Assembly: GCA_030752795.1 (NCBI GenBank)
Contig: JASMDM010000072.1
Location: forward strand, 1-44,192
Direction of reading: 5' to 3'
DNA: 44,192 bases
DNA from: SAR202 cluster bacterium
GTDB taxonomy: Bacteria > Chloroflexota > Dehalococcoidia > Lucifugimonadales > UBA1123
Shown piece by piece: positions 24,906 to 33,307 of the stretch. How positions within the stretch are numbered: position 1 is the stretch's first letter; each line of letters opens with the position of its first letter. A model generated the notes under the pieces. It searched no databases. It was not told the origin of the DNA and saw nothing but the letters and a program-made list of their open reading frames with translations. The translations under genes were made by a program, and so were the position numbers.

Positions 24906-26048
24906 TTAGTCGACCCCGAGGATGACCGTGCCGGTCGACGACAATGAGCCGCCCGTTCCATTGACCAAAGCGGTCTTCGGGTTGTCGAGTTGGCGCTCGC
25001 CCGTCTCGCCTCGAAGCTGCCTGACAGCCTCCAGAACCAGGAACATTCCGTACATTCCCGAGTGGGTGTATGAAAGTCCGCCGCCGTTGGTGTTCAGCGC
25101 GAAGTCGCCGCCGGGCGCGGTGCGCTGATTGGCAACGAAGTCGGGACCTTCGCCTGGTCCACAGTAGCCCAGGCTTTCGAGAGTAGCCAGGACCGTGTAC
25201 GTGAACGAATCGTAAATCATGTTCAGGTCCATGTCGCTGTGCGTCATACCTGCTCGCTCCAACGCCTTCGGACCGCTGAATCGGCCCCAGGTACTGGTCA
25301 GGTTGGGCATCTGGCTGATCATGCCGTGATCGTGACCCTCGGCTGCCCCGAGAACGTACACGGGCTTTTTGGCCAGATCGCGAGCTCGCTCTGCGGTGGT
25401 TACCACAAAAGCCCCGCCGGCGTCTGTGACCAGACAGCAATCGAACAGGTGGAACGGCCATGCAACCCATCGGGAGGCATGGTAGTCGTCGAAGCTCATC
25501 GGGTCCTTCATGTACGCTTTAGGGTTCATCTGAGCCCACTTGCGCGTCGAGACCGCGATCTCTGCCATGGCCTGTCGCGTGCGCTCCTCGCCGTAGTCGT
25601 GCATGTAGCGTCTGGCCGCGAGGGCGTAGTTGATCGGGGCTCCGATGTAGCCGTATGGGGTCTCGAACTGCGGACCCGGTTCTGAAGCGTTGCCGCCTGC
25701 TCGGCTGCGAGCGCTTCGACCGGCCTCGCCGTGCGTCACCAGAGCGACCTCGCAATAGCCAGCGTTGATCGCCGCCATCGCGTGGGCGATGTGGATGATA
25801 AACGACGAGCCGCCCACGGCGGTGGTGTCGGTGTACTTAGGCTCGATGCCCATGTACTCGGCGAGCGTAAGAGTCGAGAAGCCCGCTGACAGCAAGCCGT
25901 CGACCTCGCTCATCTTGATGCCTGCGTCCTCCAGTGCGTTGTACGCGGACTCGGCGTGGTGTTGCAACGATGACTTGTCTTCTACTTTTCCGATCTCATC
26001 TGACTCGGCTACGCCTGCTATGGCGACCGATCTTGACATATCAGCCAT
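24906..26048 (-). CDS. Thiolase-like protein (SCP-x/Ltp type) without the N-terminal Cys
   Basis: 380 residues, start ATG 26048 after AGGAGG; ATG 26039 is an alternative. The fold signals are AIAGVAESDEIG, AEYMGIEP, the GGSSFIIHIAHAMAAINAG helix, then YDSFTYTVLATLESLG, LNTNGGGLSYTHSG and VNGTGGSLSSTGTVILG. Ordinary thiolases have a nucleophilic Cys where this one has GGSSF (79-83), so it cannot use the usual acyl-Cys mechanism. Ltp2-like aldolases that work with DUF35 partners also lack it. The DUF35 gene follows immediately. I infer a retro-aldolase or a C-C cleaving enzyme acting on a CoA thioester, not a classical thiolase. Confidence 0.86.
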   Translation of the reverse strand: MADMSRSVAIAGVAESDEIGKVEDKSSLQHHAESAYNALEDAGIKMSEVDGLLSAGFSTLTLAEYMGIEPKYTDTTAVGGSSFIIHIAHAMAAINAGYCEVALVTHGEAGRSARSRAGGNASEPGPQFETPYGYIGAPINYALAARRYMHDYGEERTRQAMAEIAVSTRKWAQMNPKAYMKDPMSFDDYHASRWVAWPFHLFDCCLVTDAGGAFVVTTAERARDLAKKPVYVLGAAEGHDHGMISQMPNLTSTWGRFSGPKALERAGMTHSDMDLNMIYDSFTYTVLATLESLGYCGPGEGPDFVANQRTAPGGDFALNTNGGGLSYTHSGMYGMFLVLEAVRQLRGETGERQLDNPKTALVNGTGGSLSSTGTVILGVD

Positions 26049-26288
26049 GCTGAACCGGACCTCCTGTTAGAGTGGATACGATGTACTTGTGGCTGGTCGT
26101 CTGACAAGCCATCGCCTGGGGGGCTACGATTCGCCATCTTCAGGCGTCGCTAGAATACAACGTCACGTGTCTCAAGGCAACCCGTCGGGCTTCCGCCAGG
26201 GTCGCTTCGCGCAACGCCACGGACTCGCTGCCGGCCGATGCGCGCACGCAATCGCGCGCTTTCGATCAAAAGCGGCTAGCTGCCCACG

Positions 26289-27050
26289 TTAGATCATGAG
26301 GTCGCCGCCGTTGATGTCGAGCGACGCTCCTGTGATGTACTCAGCTCTGTCGGACGCGAGAAACGCGACCAACTCGGCGACTTCCGAAGGTTGCCCCAGG
26401 CGCGAGATCGGAAAGCTGTCCGCGTAAGTTTTCGCTCGTTCGGGAGAGATCGTCGTCCGCACCATCTCAGTCTCGATCAGCCCGGGACACACGGCATTCA
26501 CCGTGATGCCATATTCGGCCGTCTCCTTGGCCAGGTGCCTGGTGAACCCGAGTATTCCAGCCTTGGCAGCGGTGTAGTGCGCGCCGCCCATCGTGCTTAT
26601 GTTCTTGCCCGCGGTGGACGAGAAGTTGACGATGCGCCCCCATCCGGAGTCTCGCATCGTTGGCAGGACCGCGCGGGAACACATATATGTGCCTTTCAGG
26701 TTTACGTCGACAACCAGATCCCATTCGTCTTCCTCAATGTCGATCACGGCGGTGGGTCGTAGCACACCGGCATTATTGATCAGAATGTGGATGGCGCCGA
26801 ATCTGTCCATCGCCACCCGGACCATACTCCCAACGTCGTCGCTGGATACAATGTCCCCGCCCACCGCGATCACATCGACACCCATAACTCGAAGACGCTG
26901 CGCACTAGCTTCCGCGGACGCAAAATCGATGTCGTTGACCACAATGGACGCGCCCCCTTGGCCCAGGCGCTCGACCACGGCCGCTCCCATCCCGCGACCA
27001 CCGCCGGTGACGATGGCGACCTTTCCATTGAACTCCGAGTTGTCGATCAT
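26289..27050 (-). CDS. Short-chain dehydrogenase/reductase (FabG-like)
   Basis: 253 residues. Classical SDR signs: TGGGRGMG (15-22) for the dinucleotide, NNAG (92-95), catalytic S144/S145, Y159 and K163 (YTAAK), and an N-type stretch VCPGLIETEM. The first strand ends VVNDID, an acidic end that favours NAD over NADP. The C-terminus (YITGASLDINGGDLM) is of the FabG/BDH kind. It oxidises or reduces a hydroxy/oxo group, often on an acyl-CoA. It lies upstream of the thiolase-DUF35 operon on the same strand, 240 bases away, so it may belong to the same pathway. No substrate can be read. Confidence 0.9.
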   Translation of the reverse strand: MIDNSEFNGKVAIVTGGGRGMGAAVVERLGQGGASIVVNDIDFASAEASAQRLRVMGVDVIAVGGDIVSSDDVGSMVRVAMDRFGAIHILINNAGVLRPTAVIDIEEDEWDLVVDVNLKGTYMCSRAVLPTMRDSGWGRIVNFSSTAGKNISTMGGAHYTAAKAGILGFTRHLAKETAEYGITVNAVCPGLIETEMVRTTISPERAKTYADSFPISRLGQPSEVAELVAFLASDRAEYITGASLDINGGDLMI

Positions 27051-27206
27051 TGAAACTGCCCCTTGTGTTGAACTGTTGCGAGACGTTGCTCGGGTCTCTC
27101 AAGATTCCATCCCACCAATTGCTCGAATCCTCCCCGCGGGCGACAGCCAGATTCCCGACCCGTCCCGAGTTTTAATGTATCACAAGCCCGCTGACCTCCC
27201 TTAGCC

Positions 27207-27236
27207 TTGACTCACTCTTGAGCGCCAACCTACAAT
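27207..27236 (+). promoter_or_regulatory. Promoter of the Nudix gene
   Basis: TTGACT (27207-27212), an 18-base spacer and TACAAT (27231-27236), 28 bases before ATG 27265. Both boxes are near consensus. Confidence 0.6.
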
Positions 27237-27264
27237 CAAGGTCTGATTTGGTGGAAAGGCATCA

Positions 27265-27717
27265 ATGAAACGACGGCAACGTGTTCACGAGTTGGTCTCC
27301 GCGGGCGGCGTGGTTTATCGCGTCAAAGATGGAAACACCGAGATCGCGATCTGCGGACGAAACTATCCCCCACTGTGGGCCCTTCCCAAAGGGACTCCCG
27401 ACCCCGGAGAGACTCAACAGGAAACGGCGCTTCGAGAGGTTCGCGAGGAAACGGGGCTCGAAGTGGAGGCCGAAGAGTTTATCGACTCAATAGGCTATAC
27501 GTTCGTGCGGGCTTTCGACGGAGTACGTTGCGTCAAGACCGTCCACTTCTACTTGATGGCTCCGACCGGCGGCGACATCTCGCTACACGACCACGAATTC
27601 GACACCGTAAGATGGGCGCCAGTCGACGAGGCGCTGAACATCCTTACCTACGACAACGAGGTAAACCTTGTTCAAAAAGGGATTTCCATGGTCCCGCAGG
27701 AGCGCCGAGACGGCTGA
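27265..27717 (+). CDS. Nudix hydrolase
   Basis: 150 residues. The Nudix box GTPDPGETQQETALREVREE continuing into TGLE (about 43-66) is exact to G-x5-E-x7-R-E-U-x-E-E-x-G-U. Before it stand GGVVYRVKDGNTEIAICGR and LWALPKG. Members hydrolyse nucleoside diphosphates linked to another moiety; the LWALPKG-type entrance is common in diadenosine tetraphosphate and NDP-sugar hydrolases, but specificity is unclear. It overlaps the next gene by 50 bases in another frame, so the two are coupled. The promoter at 27207 serves both. Confidence 0.9.
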   Translation: MKRRQRVHELVSAGGVVYRVKDGNTEIAICGRNYPPLWALPKGTPDPGETQQETALREVREETGLEVEAEEFIDSIGYTFVRAFDGVRCVKTVHFYLMAPTGGDISLHDHEFDTVRWAPVDEALNILTYDNEVNLVQKGISMVPQERRDG

Positions 27718-28318
27718 GCGCGACAACGTCCTGCTTCAGGGCGAACGGATCGTGTTGCGTGAAAAATCTCTCGCGGACATCGAGGACGATTACGGGTGGC
27801 GCACGGACCCGGAGTTGGCAGAACTGGACGCCACGCGTCCCCTGAACATGTCCTATGACGACTTCTACAGGTACTCGAGGGACGAGATCAACCTGCCCGG
27901 CATACGCTCCAAGCGACTCTCCGTCGACGACATCGACGGAGAGCACATCGGCAACTGTATGTTTTACGACATCGACATGCGAGCGGGAGAGGCCGAACTC
28001 GGCATCATGATCGGCGACAAGGACTACTGGAGCCAGGGATTCGGCACTGAAACAGTGGACCTGCTGCTTGACCACATGTTCTTGGCCTACTCGTTCAAGC
28101 GTGTCTACCTGCACACGCTCACGTGGAACCACCGGGCCCAGAAGTCGTTCCGAAAGTCAGGCTTCAAAGACCTTAAGGAAGTGCGCCGGAGCGGCCTCAA
28201 CTTCCTCAATATGGAGATTTGGCGTCACGAGTGGGAGCGAATGAGGGGCGCCGAGATGGAAGACGATCAAACCTCGAACGACATCAGCTCCTCGGAGAAC
28301 AGCAACTCCCCGTCGTAG
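27668..28318 (+). CDS. GNAT-family N-acetyltransferase (RimJ/RimL-like)
   Basis: 216 residues if the TTG at 27668 is used; the conserved domain begins at about residue 22 (NVLLQGERIVLREKSLADIE). The acetyl-CoA-binding loop is Q-G-F-G in YWSQGFGTETVDLLLDH, and NHRAQKSFRKSGFKD is the typical last strand-helix of RimJ/RimL-type enzymes acting on amino groups. The start is uncertain because it overlaps the Nudix gene and no clear ribosome site is seen; a later start would cost little of the domain. The tail overlaps the convergent metallo-beta-lactamase gene by 52 bases. Confidence 0.8.
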   Translation: MFKKGFPWSRRSAETAERDNVLLQGERIVLREKSLADIEDDYGWRTDPELAELDATRPLNMSYDDFYRYSRDEINLPGIRSKRLSVDDIDGEHIGNCMFYDIDMRAGEAELGIMIGDKDYWSQGFGTETVDLLLDHMFLAYSFKRVYLHTLTWNHRAQKSFRKSGFKDLKEVRRSGLNFLNMEIWRHEWERMRGAEMEDDQTSNDISSSENSNSPS

Positions 28319-29127
28319 AGCTTCTTCACGTCGCCGATCCCCTTCTCCATCACTCCATGGCGTGACAGATTCGGGCCGATGTGCACGAGCACCAGCTTCT
28401 TCACCCCGGCCGCCTGCGCCATTCGAGCTGCGCCGGTCGTACCACACTGGCCGAAGCCCTCGCCGTCGTCGTCCATCGTATCTTGATCGTCCCAGCACAT
28501 GCACAGCATAACGTCGGCATCCTTCGCCAGCGTCGTCACTGATTCGCATGGCTGCGTATCGCCCGTGAACACCACGCTGCCATCCGGCGTTTCCAGCCTA
28601 TAGGCCAACGAATCCAGGTACGGCTGCACATGCTCACCGTTCGCGGCCGTCACTTCCCAGTCCTTGCCTGAATACACCTTGCCCAGACCGATATCCTTGG
28701 CGAAGATGTCGGGAACCGGCCTGGGCAACGTGCCGCCCCGATTCACGAAAATCCGCTGGCTCAACGGATGCCCGACTCGAGCCTTCCAGTCGTGAGCAAA
28801 CAACCCGTCCTCGCCAATGATGCCCTCTGTGATCTTTTCGGTGAGGTTCGGCCCGTACACTTGCAGTCGATTCTCTTTGCCGATGCTCTGGTCCCAGCGG
28901 CAAAGCAAGAAGCAAGGATAGTCGATGTCATGGTCGAAGTGGTGGTGCGTGAAGAAGAGGTAATCGATGTCTGTCGGCCACAGCCCAGCCTGCACCAGCT
29001 TGTGCGTCGCGGCGGGACCGCAGTCCACCATCAACTGCTCGTCGCCGACCTCCACCGCGAACGAGCTCCCGAACCTGGTAGGCATCGGAGTCGGCGTCCC
29101 CGCTCCCAAAATGTGTACACGAGTCAT
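28267..29127 (-). CDS. Metallo-beta-lactamase-fold hydrolase (RNase Z-like subfamily)
   Basis: 286 residues. The metal-binding HHHFDHD lies at 61-67, following ILGAGTPTPMPTRFGSSFAV, which marks the RNase Z/arylsulfatase-like branch. FTGDTQPCESVTTLAKDADV gives the second metal loop and KKLVLVHIGPN the late His. These enzymes cleave phosphodiester, ester or lactone bonds; the subfamily alone does not decide. The N-terminal TPTPMP resembles ribonuclease Z-like proteins, but no exosite arm is visible, so tRNA 3' processing is unlikely. The 3' end overlaps the GNAT gene tail to tail. Confidence 0.83.
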   Translation of the reverse strand: MTRVHILGAGTPTPMPTRFGSSFAVEVGDEQLMVDCGPAATHKLVQAGLWPTDIDYLFFTHHHFDHDIDYPCFLLCRWDQSIGKENRLQVYGPNLTEKITEGIIGEDGLFAHDWKARVGHPLSQRIFVNRGGTLPRPVPDIFAKDIGLGKVYSGKDWEVTAANGEHVQPYLDSLAYRLETPDGSVVFTGDTQPCESVTTLAKDADVMLCMCWDDQDTMDDDGEGFGQCGTTGAARMAQAAGVKKLVLVHIGPNLSRHGVMEKGIGDVKKLYDGELLFSEELMSFEV

Positions 29128-29163
29128 GGTTGAAGCAGGTCCTCCAATATGAAATGAGAAGAA

Positions 29164-29601
29164 TTACCCTGTAAACGAACTCAGCAACCTGACCCTAGCG
29201 TAGGTGGGGTTGACGGAATTGTAGAACCGCTCGTCTGCTGTCCAGTATTCGCAGTCGAGTGACTCGGCCAACGCCAAATAGTGGGCATCATACGAGGCTC
29301 CTAATCGCAATTGTGATGCGAGCGAGATCGCCTCGGAATAGAGGTCTGAAGGAGCGTGGAACTCGACCCCGGTTGCCAAGAGGCGCTGCATACGGCTGCC
29401 TGCATCGTCGGCGGAAAATTCGCCGCGCTTCACTCTTTGGAATAAAGCGTTAGCTACTTCGATCAGTAAGAGGTGCGGAGCGGCAGGAAAAACGTTGTTC
29501 TGGTTCCACCAACGGCTTAGCGATTCGGCCGCTTTGGTGTCGGTCTCTTCGACCAGCCATTTGGTTGCGACACTAGCGTCCACTACCATGTGCCCATTCA
29601 C
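29164..29601 (-). CDS. PIN-domain toxin (VapC-like)
   Basis: 145 residues. A PIN-type RNase needs three or four acidic residues: D8 in VVDASV, the Glu in LIEVANAL near 48, D in YDAHYLALAE and D in WTADERF. All are present in order. VapC toxins cut tRNA or rRNA. The start overlaps the stop of the ribbon-helix-helix-like gene by four bases, the usual antitoxin-toxin order and coupling. Confidence 0.86.
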   Translation of the reverse strand: MNGHMVVDASVATKWLVEETDTKAAESLSRWWNQNNVFPAAPHLLLIEVANALFQRVKRGEFSADDAGSRMQRLLATGVEFHAPSDLYSEAISLASQLRLGASYDAHYLALAESLDCEYWTADERFYNSVNPTYARVRLLSSFTG

Positions 29602-29906
29602 TGGTCCATCAGCCTCACCTGGTCGGCCGTCCTCAATTCACGTGCCTCGCGGATAATATCCGCGGAGTCACCGGGCAAGATCCGATCTCCAAACTCTTTC
29701 CGCCGCCACGCGAACAGTTGCTCAAGTGCCTCTTGGTTGAAGCGACCCGACTCCCTGCCCATATCTTCGTCCTTGATGAGCTCGTTTTCGACAGCGTCCA
29801 GGCAGTACTGCCGCATGGTTGTCCCTTTGAGAGCAGCGATGACCTTCAGTCGCTTCTGGAACGCTGGCTCCATATCGATCGTGAATCTGGTTCTCTTGGT
29901 GGTCAC
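29598..29906 (-). CDS. Antitoxin, probably ribbon-helix-helix (VapB-like)
   Basis: 102 residues from GTG 29906, chosen because GAGGTG lies six bases upstream (GTG 29915 is possible). The N-terminus TKRTRFTIDMEPAFQKRLKV, then IAALKGTTMRQYCLDAVENE, matches an RHH/MetJ-Arc fold: one beta strand and two helices. The C-terminal part (about 50-102) would wrap the toxin. It precedes the PIN toxin with a four-base overlap. A palindrome overlaps its promoter, as expected for autoregulation. Confidence 0.78.
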   Translation of the reverse strand: MTTKRTRFTIDMEPAFQKRLKVIAALKGTTMRQYCLDAVENELIKDEDMGRESGRFNQEALEQLFAWRRKEFGDRILPGDSADIIREARELRTADQVRLMDQ

Positions 29907-29943
29907 AAAAAGCACCTCACGCTAAATCCAACTGCCCAATTGC

Positions 29944-29973
29944 AGCATAACAGTATTTGATGCAATACTGCAA
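29944..29973 (-). promoter_or_regulatory. Toxin-antitoxin promoter with palindromic operator
   Basis: On the minus strand TTGCAG (29973-29968), an 18-base spacer and TATGCT (29949-29944) make a promoter. The spacer carries a perfect inverted repeat, CAGTATT-N6-AATACTG (29951-29970), the likely binding site of the antitoxin or the toxin-antitoxin complex. Confidence 0.62.
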
Positions 29974-30000
29974 TGCGCGGAATACATATCCTGAACGCGC

Positions 30001-31443
30001 CTACTCGAACGTCGAATTCCCCTCATCGACATACGCGCTCCCGCCCGCGACGGACACTCCGATGCGCTGTCGATACGTGCCAGCCGCGAACTCACGCTCC
30101 GCGTTGTACCCTGCCGTCGTCCAGTCGATACGATCGGGACCGGCCGACAGCGCCTCGTGGAGGATTCGGCCGTCCATCGCCTCGCCGCCCGAGAAACCCA
30201 GAACGTGCAGTAACGTCGGCGCCATGTCCACGTTGCCGCTCGGCGACTCCAATTTGACGCCCGACTTGAACGCCGGACCTCGGGCGATCAGCGTGTTCCG
30301 CATCTCGTGCCGGCTCATGCCGCCGTGCTGTCCGAGTCCCTCCGCGCCCGACGTGGACGGCGCGTGCCCCGGATAGCCCAGGTCGTTCGCCCGATCCTCC
30401 CACCTGAACGCCATCGCGAGCTCGGGAGCGCGCGGTCCGTCCACGCCGGCCAACGATGCCGGCAACGTACCTTGGACGCCTCCCGCCGAATCCGAAGCTA
30501 AGAGAGCGCCGCACCACGGTTGTTGCATCAGCCACTGCGCGAGCCGATCGGTCGTGCCCAGGTCGCTCTCGTGGACGTAGAAGAGTGCAGATCCGCCCTG
30601 CTCCGCGACCAGCACCCCACCCTGTTCGTTGCCGGGAGGAAAGCCTGCCGATCTCAACTGCGAGTTCAGATCGGTGGCTCCCGTGATCGTAGAGTAGCCG
30701 TGGTCGGACAGAACGAACATATTCGTGTCTCGCTCTCGACCCGTTTCCTGGAGCCACGCCAGCAAGCCGCCGAACTCCGCGTCGGCTTCGCGGAGCGCCC
30801 GGTTGGCGAGCTCGGAGCCGACGCCGGCGGAGTGCTGCGACTTGTCCGGCTCCGACGACCAAGCCAGCGCCACCGTCGGGCCGCGCTCGGACAAGATGTG
30901 CTCTTTCATGATGCGCAAAGCGTGGACGAAGCGGGGGGTGTTCGGCCGATCCTCGGCAGGCCAGGGGCCGAATCGAGACGCCAGATGCTCGTGCAACGAC
31001 CCGGGCAGCGTGAACTCCGGATGGATGGTCGCTCCGCCCGCGACGTCGGCGGTCGGATTGTGGACGTACGCGTTGCCGCTGGTGCCGACCCCGATGGCCG
31101 TATACTCCTGGCCGTGTGTGCTCAGGATGTCCGCCAGCGTCGGCGCGAGCAGCACCTTGCCGGTGGCGTCGGCCAACCGAGCCAGGTCCGGCTCCATCGC
31201 GTCGAGAACCCGGTTCGAATCGTAATCCCGCGCGACCAACTGATTCCCGGCCAGTCCGTGGCCTCCGGATAACCGACCGGTGACCATCGTCGCCGCGTTG
31301 AGTCGCGTGACCGACGGGAAGATGGAGTGGTTCCAGGCGAAGAACACCCCTTCGTCGGCAAACCGCGAGAGGTTCGGCATCAGCTCTGGAACGACCTGCG
31401 AAGGCTGAAGCCCGTCGAAAACCACGATCAAAAATGAAGACAT
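30001..31443 (-). CDS. Alkaline phosphatase-superfamily phosphodiesterase/nucleotide pyrophosphatase-like protein
   Basis: 480 residues from ATG 31443 (GTG 31449 is possible; the frame extends upstream without need). The order of metal and nucleophile motifs is that of the type I phosphodiesterase family: VVFDGLQPSQVVPELMPNLS with the first metal Asp, FPSVTRLNAATMVTG with a Thr nucleophile, GNQLVARD, LSDHGYSTI, and a late HGGMSRHEMRNTLIARGP carrying the metal His. It ends with a VDMAPTLLHVLGF block. It hydrolyses phosphodiesters or phosphonates; substrate not readable. No signal peptide is seen, so it is cytoplasmic as drawn. It is divergent from the CMD-family gene. Confidence 0.84.
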   Translation of the reverse strand: MSSFLIVVFDGLQPSQVVPELMPNLSRFADEGVFFAWNHSIFPSVTRLNAATMVTGRLSGGHGLAGNQLVARDYDSNRVLDAMEPDLARLADATGKVLLAPTLADILSTHGQEYTAIGVGTSGNAYVHNPTADVAGGATIHPEFTLPGSLHEHLASRFGPWPAEDRPNTPRFVHALRIMKEHILSERGPTVALAWSSEPDKSQHSAGVGSELANRALREADAEFGGLLAWLQETGRERDTNMFVLSDHGYSTITGATDLNSQLRSAGFPPGNEQGGVLVAEQGGSALFYVHESDLGTTDRLAQWLMQQPWCGALLASDSAGGVQGTLPASLAGVDGPRAPELAMAFRWEDRANDLGYPGHAPSTSGAEGLGQHGGMSRHEMRNTLIARGPAFKSGVKLESPSGNVDMAPTLLHVLGFSGGEAMDGRILHEALSAGPDRIDWTTAGYNAEREFAAGTYRQRIGVSVAGGSAYVDEGNSTFE

Positions 31444-31585
31444 CGACACGTACCCCCAGGTGCACAAGCTGGCGATAACGTACACCTGATCGACACAAGC
31501 GTCAAAATCGACATAGAAGCGTCCAGGCCAAACAGACCTGCTAGAATGTGCGGCGAATCTCAGGCGCGTGATCGAGAGGGGATCC

Positions 31586-31963
31586 ATGAACCTATCTGAC
31601 GAAGCCCGCCAATATCTCGAAGATGCCGAGCGAACCAGGGGCTACACCCTGGAGATGCACCGAATCATGGCCGCGGCCGATTTCGAGTGGCTGAAGAAGT
31701 ACAACGAATTCATCGAAGCCACCTACACGGGCCAACGCACACTCGACCGCAAGACCAAGGAGCTGCTACAGATCGTCGTCGAGACGGCGTTGCGGGCGGA
31801 CGCCGAGCAGATCCAGGAGCACGTCAGGCTCGCGCTGCGGGAGGGCGCGACTCCACGCGAAATCCTCGAAGCCATGGAAGCCGTCCTCGCCCCAATGGGC
31901 GCGCTCGCGTTCCGCCGAGGACTCCAAGCATGGGCCGCCGAGGTTGGCGTCGACGCGGGGTAG
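31586..31963 (+). CDS. Carboxymuconolactone decarboxylase (CMD/AhpD-like) family protein
   Basis: 125 residues from ATG 31586, after GAGAGGGG. The CMD core is LDRKTKELLQIVVETALRAD, then IQEHVRLALREGATPREILE and LAPMGALAFRRGL. AhpD-like members carry a C-x-x-C or a Cys with a proton-relay Glu/His; here the Cys is missing (ALRADAEQIQEH), so peroxidase-reductase chemistry is unlikely. Role unknown. Confidence 0.83.
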   Translation: MNLSDEARQYLEDAERTRGYTLEMHRIMAAADFEWLKKYNEFIEATYTGQRTLDRKTKELLQIVVETALRADAEQIQEHVRLALREGATPREILEAMEAVLAPMGALAFRRGLQAWAAEVGVDAG

Positions 31964-32126
31964 TGCCGCCTAAAATTAGCTTCGGACTATGACGATCTCA
32001 TGCCAGTCCAGTCGCGAACAACATCGGTGTGTCTGGAATTGATTAATCGCCCAGGCGATTCAGAGATATCCGCAGGCCCAGAATTTCATAGGCAGCAGAA
32101 GATCGAAATCGATACGGGAGCGCCTG

Positions 32127-33226
32127 ATGAAGTCAAACGCGAACCGGCCATTGCCACGAACGATAGACGACATTACCCCCGAGTGGTTCACGTCAGCGCT
32201 CACGATCGGCGGGGTTTTGGCCGGCGAGGCGGTGACGGAGGTCGAAATCGAACGGATTGGTTTTATGGAGGGCTTCATGGGGGTCCATGCCCGCCTGACT
32301 CCCCAATACGACGGCCCTGCCCAAAAACTTCCATCGACTCTGATTGCGAAGCTGCCTGACCTCGATCCGGCCCAGAGATCGGCGCAATCGTCAGCATTCA
32401 AGACCGAGGCGGGCTACTATTCCGCTTTTCCCGCGGACGACACGACAGTGCACCCTCGTTGCTATTTCGCCGGCCGGAATCCGGGCATGGACGACCATGT
32501 TTTGCTCATCGAAGACCTGTCGCGTGGACGGTCGGCGTCCATGATTCGAAACATGCCGCCGGCCGATGCATCAACGGTGTTGACGCGCTCGCTGGGTTCC
32601 ACGCCAAACACTGGAACGCGCCCGACCTCGATGCCCTGGACTGGGCCGTGGATGGTCGTATGCCCGAAGCATGGTTGCCTGCTCAGGATGCTTACGCCGC
32701 CGCCTGGGATGAATTCGATGACAAGTGGGGGAGCTATTTCTCGAAACCCATCTGGGAGATAGCCAAAAAGTTGAAGACTTCCCTCGTGGATGTCCTGACC
32801 GTATCCGACGACGTGTCCGTTACCCTGACGCACGGCGATCTGCGGCCAGAGAATATGTTCTTCTTTGACGACGTCCCGTCTGGTGAATTGGCGCTTATCG
32901 ATTGGCAGCGAGCAACGATACAACCGGGCGTATGGGATCTGGCATACTTCGTGGAGTTCAGTCTGGCTCCTGGTGATCGGCGTTCCGCCGAGCGCGAGTT
33001 GCTGCAGAGCTATCTGGACCAACTTCGGGCCAGCGGGGTCGTCGATTACACCTTTGATATGTTGCTGACCGACTATCGACGTGGATTGCTCACTCCATTG
33101 ATCCGCATGATCCCAACGGGATCGAGAATAGATCCGGATTTGCCTCGTGTAAAAGAAGTCGTCCGGACTATGCTGTCTCGGCTCGACGCACTGACCGACT
33201 GGGATTGCGGTGATTTGTTGCCATAG
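32127..33226 (+). pseudogene. Ecdysteroid kinase-like/aminoglycoside phosphotransferase-fold gene, frameshifted near 32585
   Basis: The first frame from ATG 32127 gives MKSNANRPLPRTIDDITPEW, LSTLIAKLPD-like strands and VLLIEDLSRGRSASMI. The second, from about 32584, gives DALAGFHAKHWNAPDLDALD and the kinase hallmarks THGDLRPENMFF and LALIDWQRATIQPGVWDLAY. The first frame ends DASTVL, and its continuation in relatives is DALAxFHAxxW, so loss of one base (GTGTTG for GTGGTTG) explains the shift. All catalytic residues (HGDxxxxN and IDWQ) are intact in the second part. The family phosphorylates small molecules by ATP; substrate unknown. I infer a recently broken gene or an indel error. Confidence 0.8.
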
Positions 33227-33240
33227 CAAGTCGAACATTC

Positions 33241-33270
33241 CAATTGTGACAATCTGAGAATCACAAATTG
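33241..33270. promoter_or_regulatory. Inverted repeat before the galactonate-dehydratase-like gene
   Basis: CAATT-GTGA (33241-33249) and TCAC-AAATTG (33261-33270) are inverted repeats separated by eleven bases, with one unpaired base. They lie about 40 bases before the GTG start. An operator is more likely than a terminator, because no T-run follows. Confidence 0.42.
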
Positions 33271-33307
33271 TCAAAGGGTCCCGGAGATACGAACAGGAGG
33301 GTCCAAC

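Noticed and set aside
30092-31498. A 468-residue frame overlapping the phosphodiesterase on the same strand
   Set aside because: Arg-rich shadow of the real frame in a high-GC gene; no motifs.
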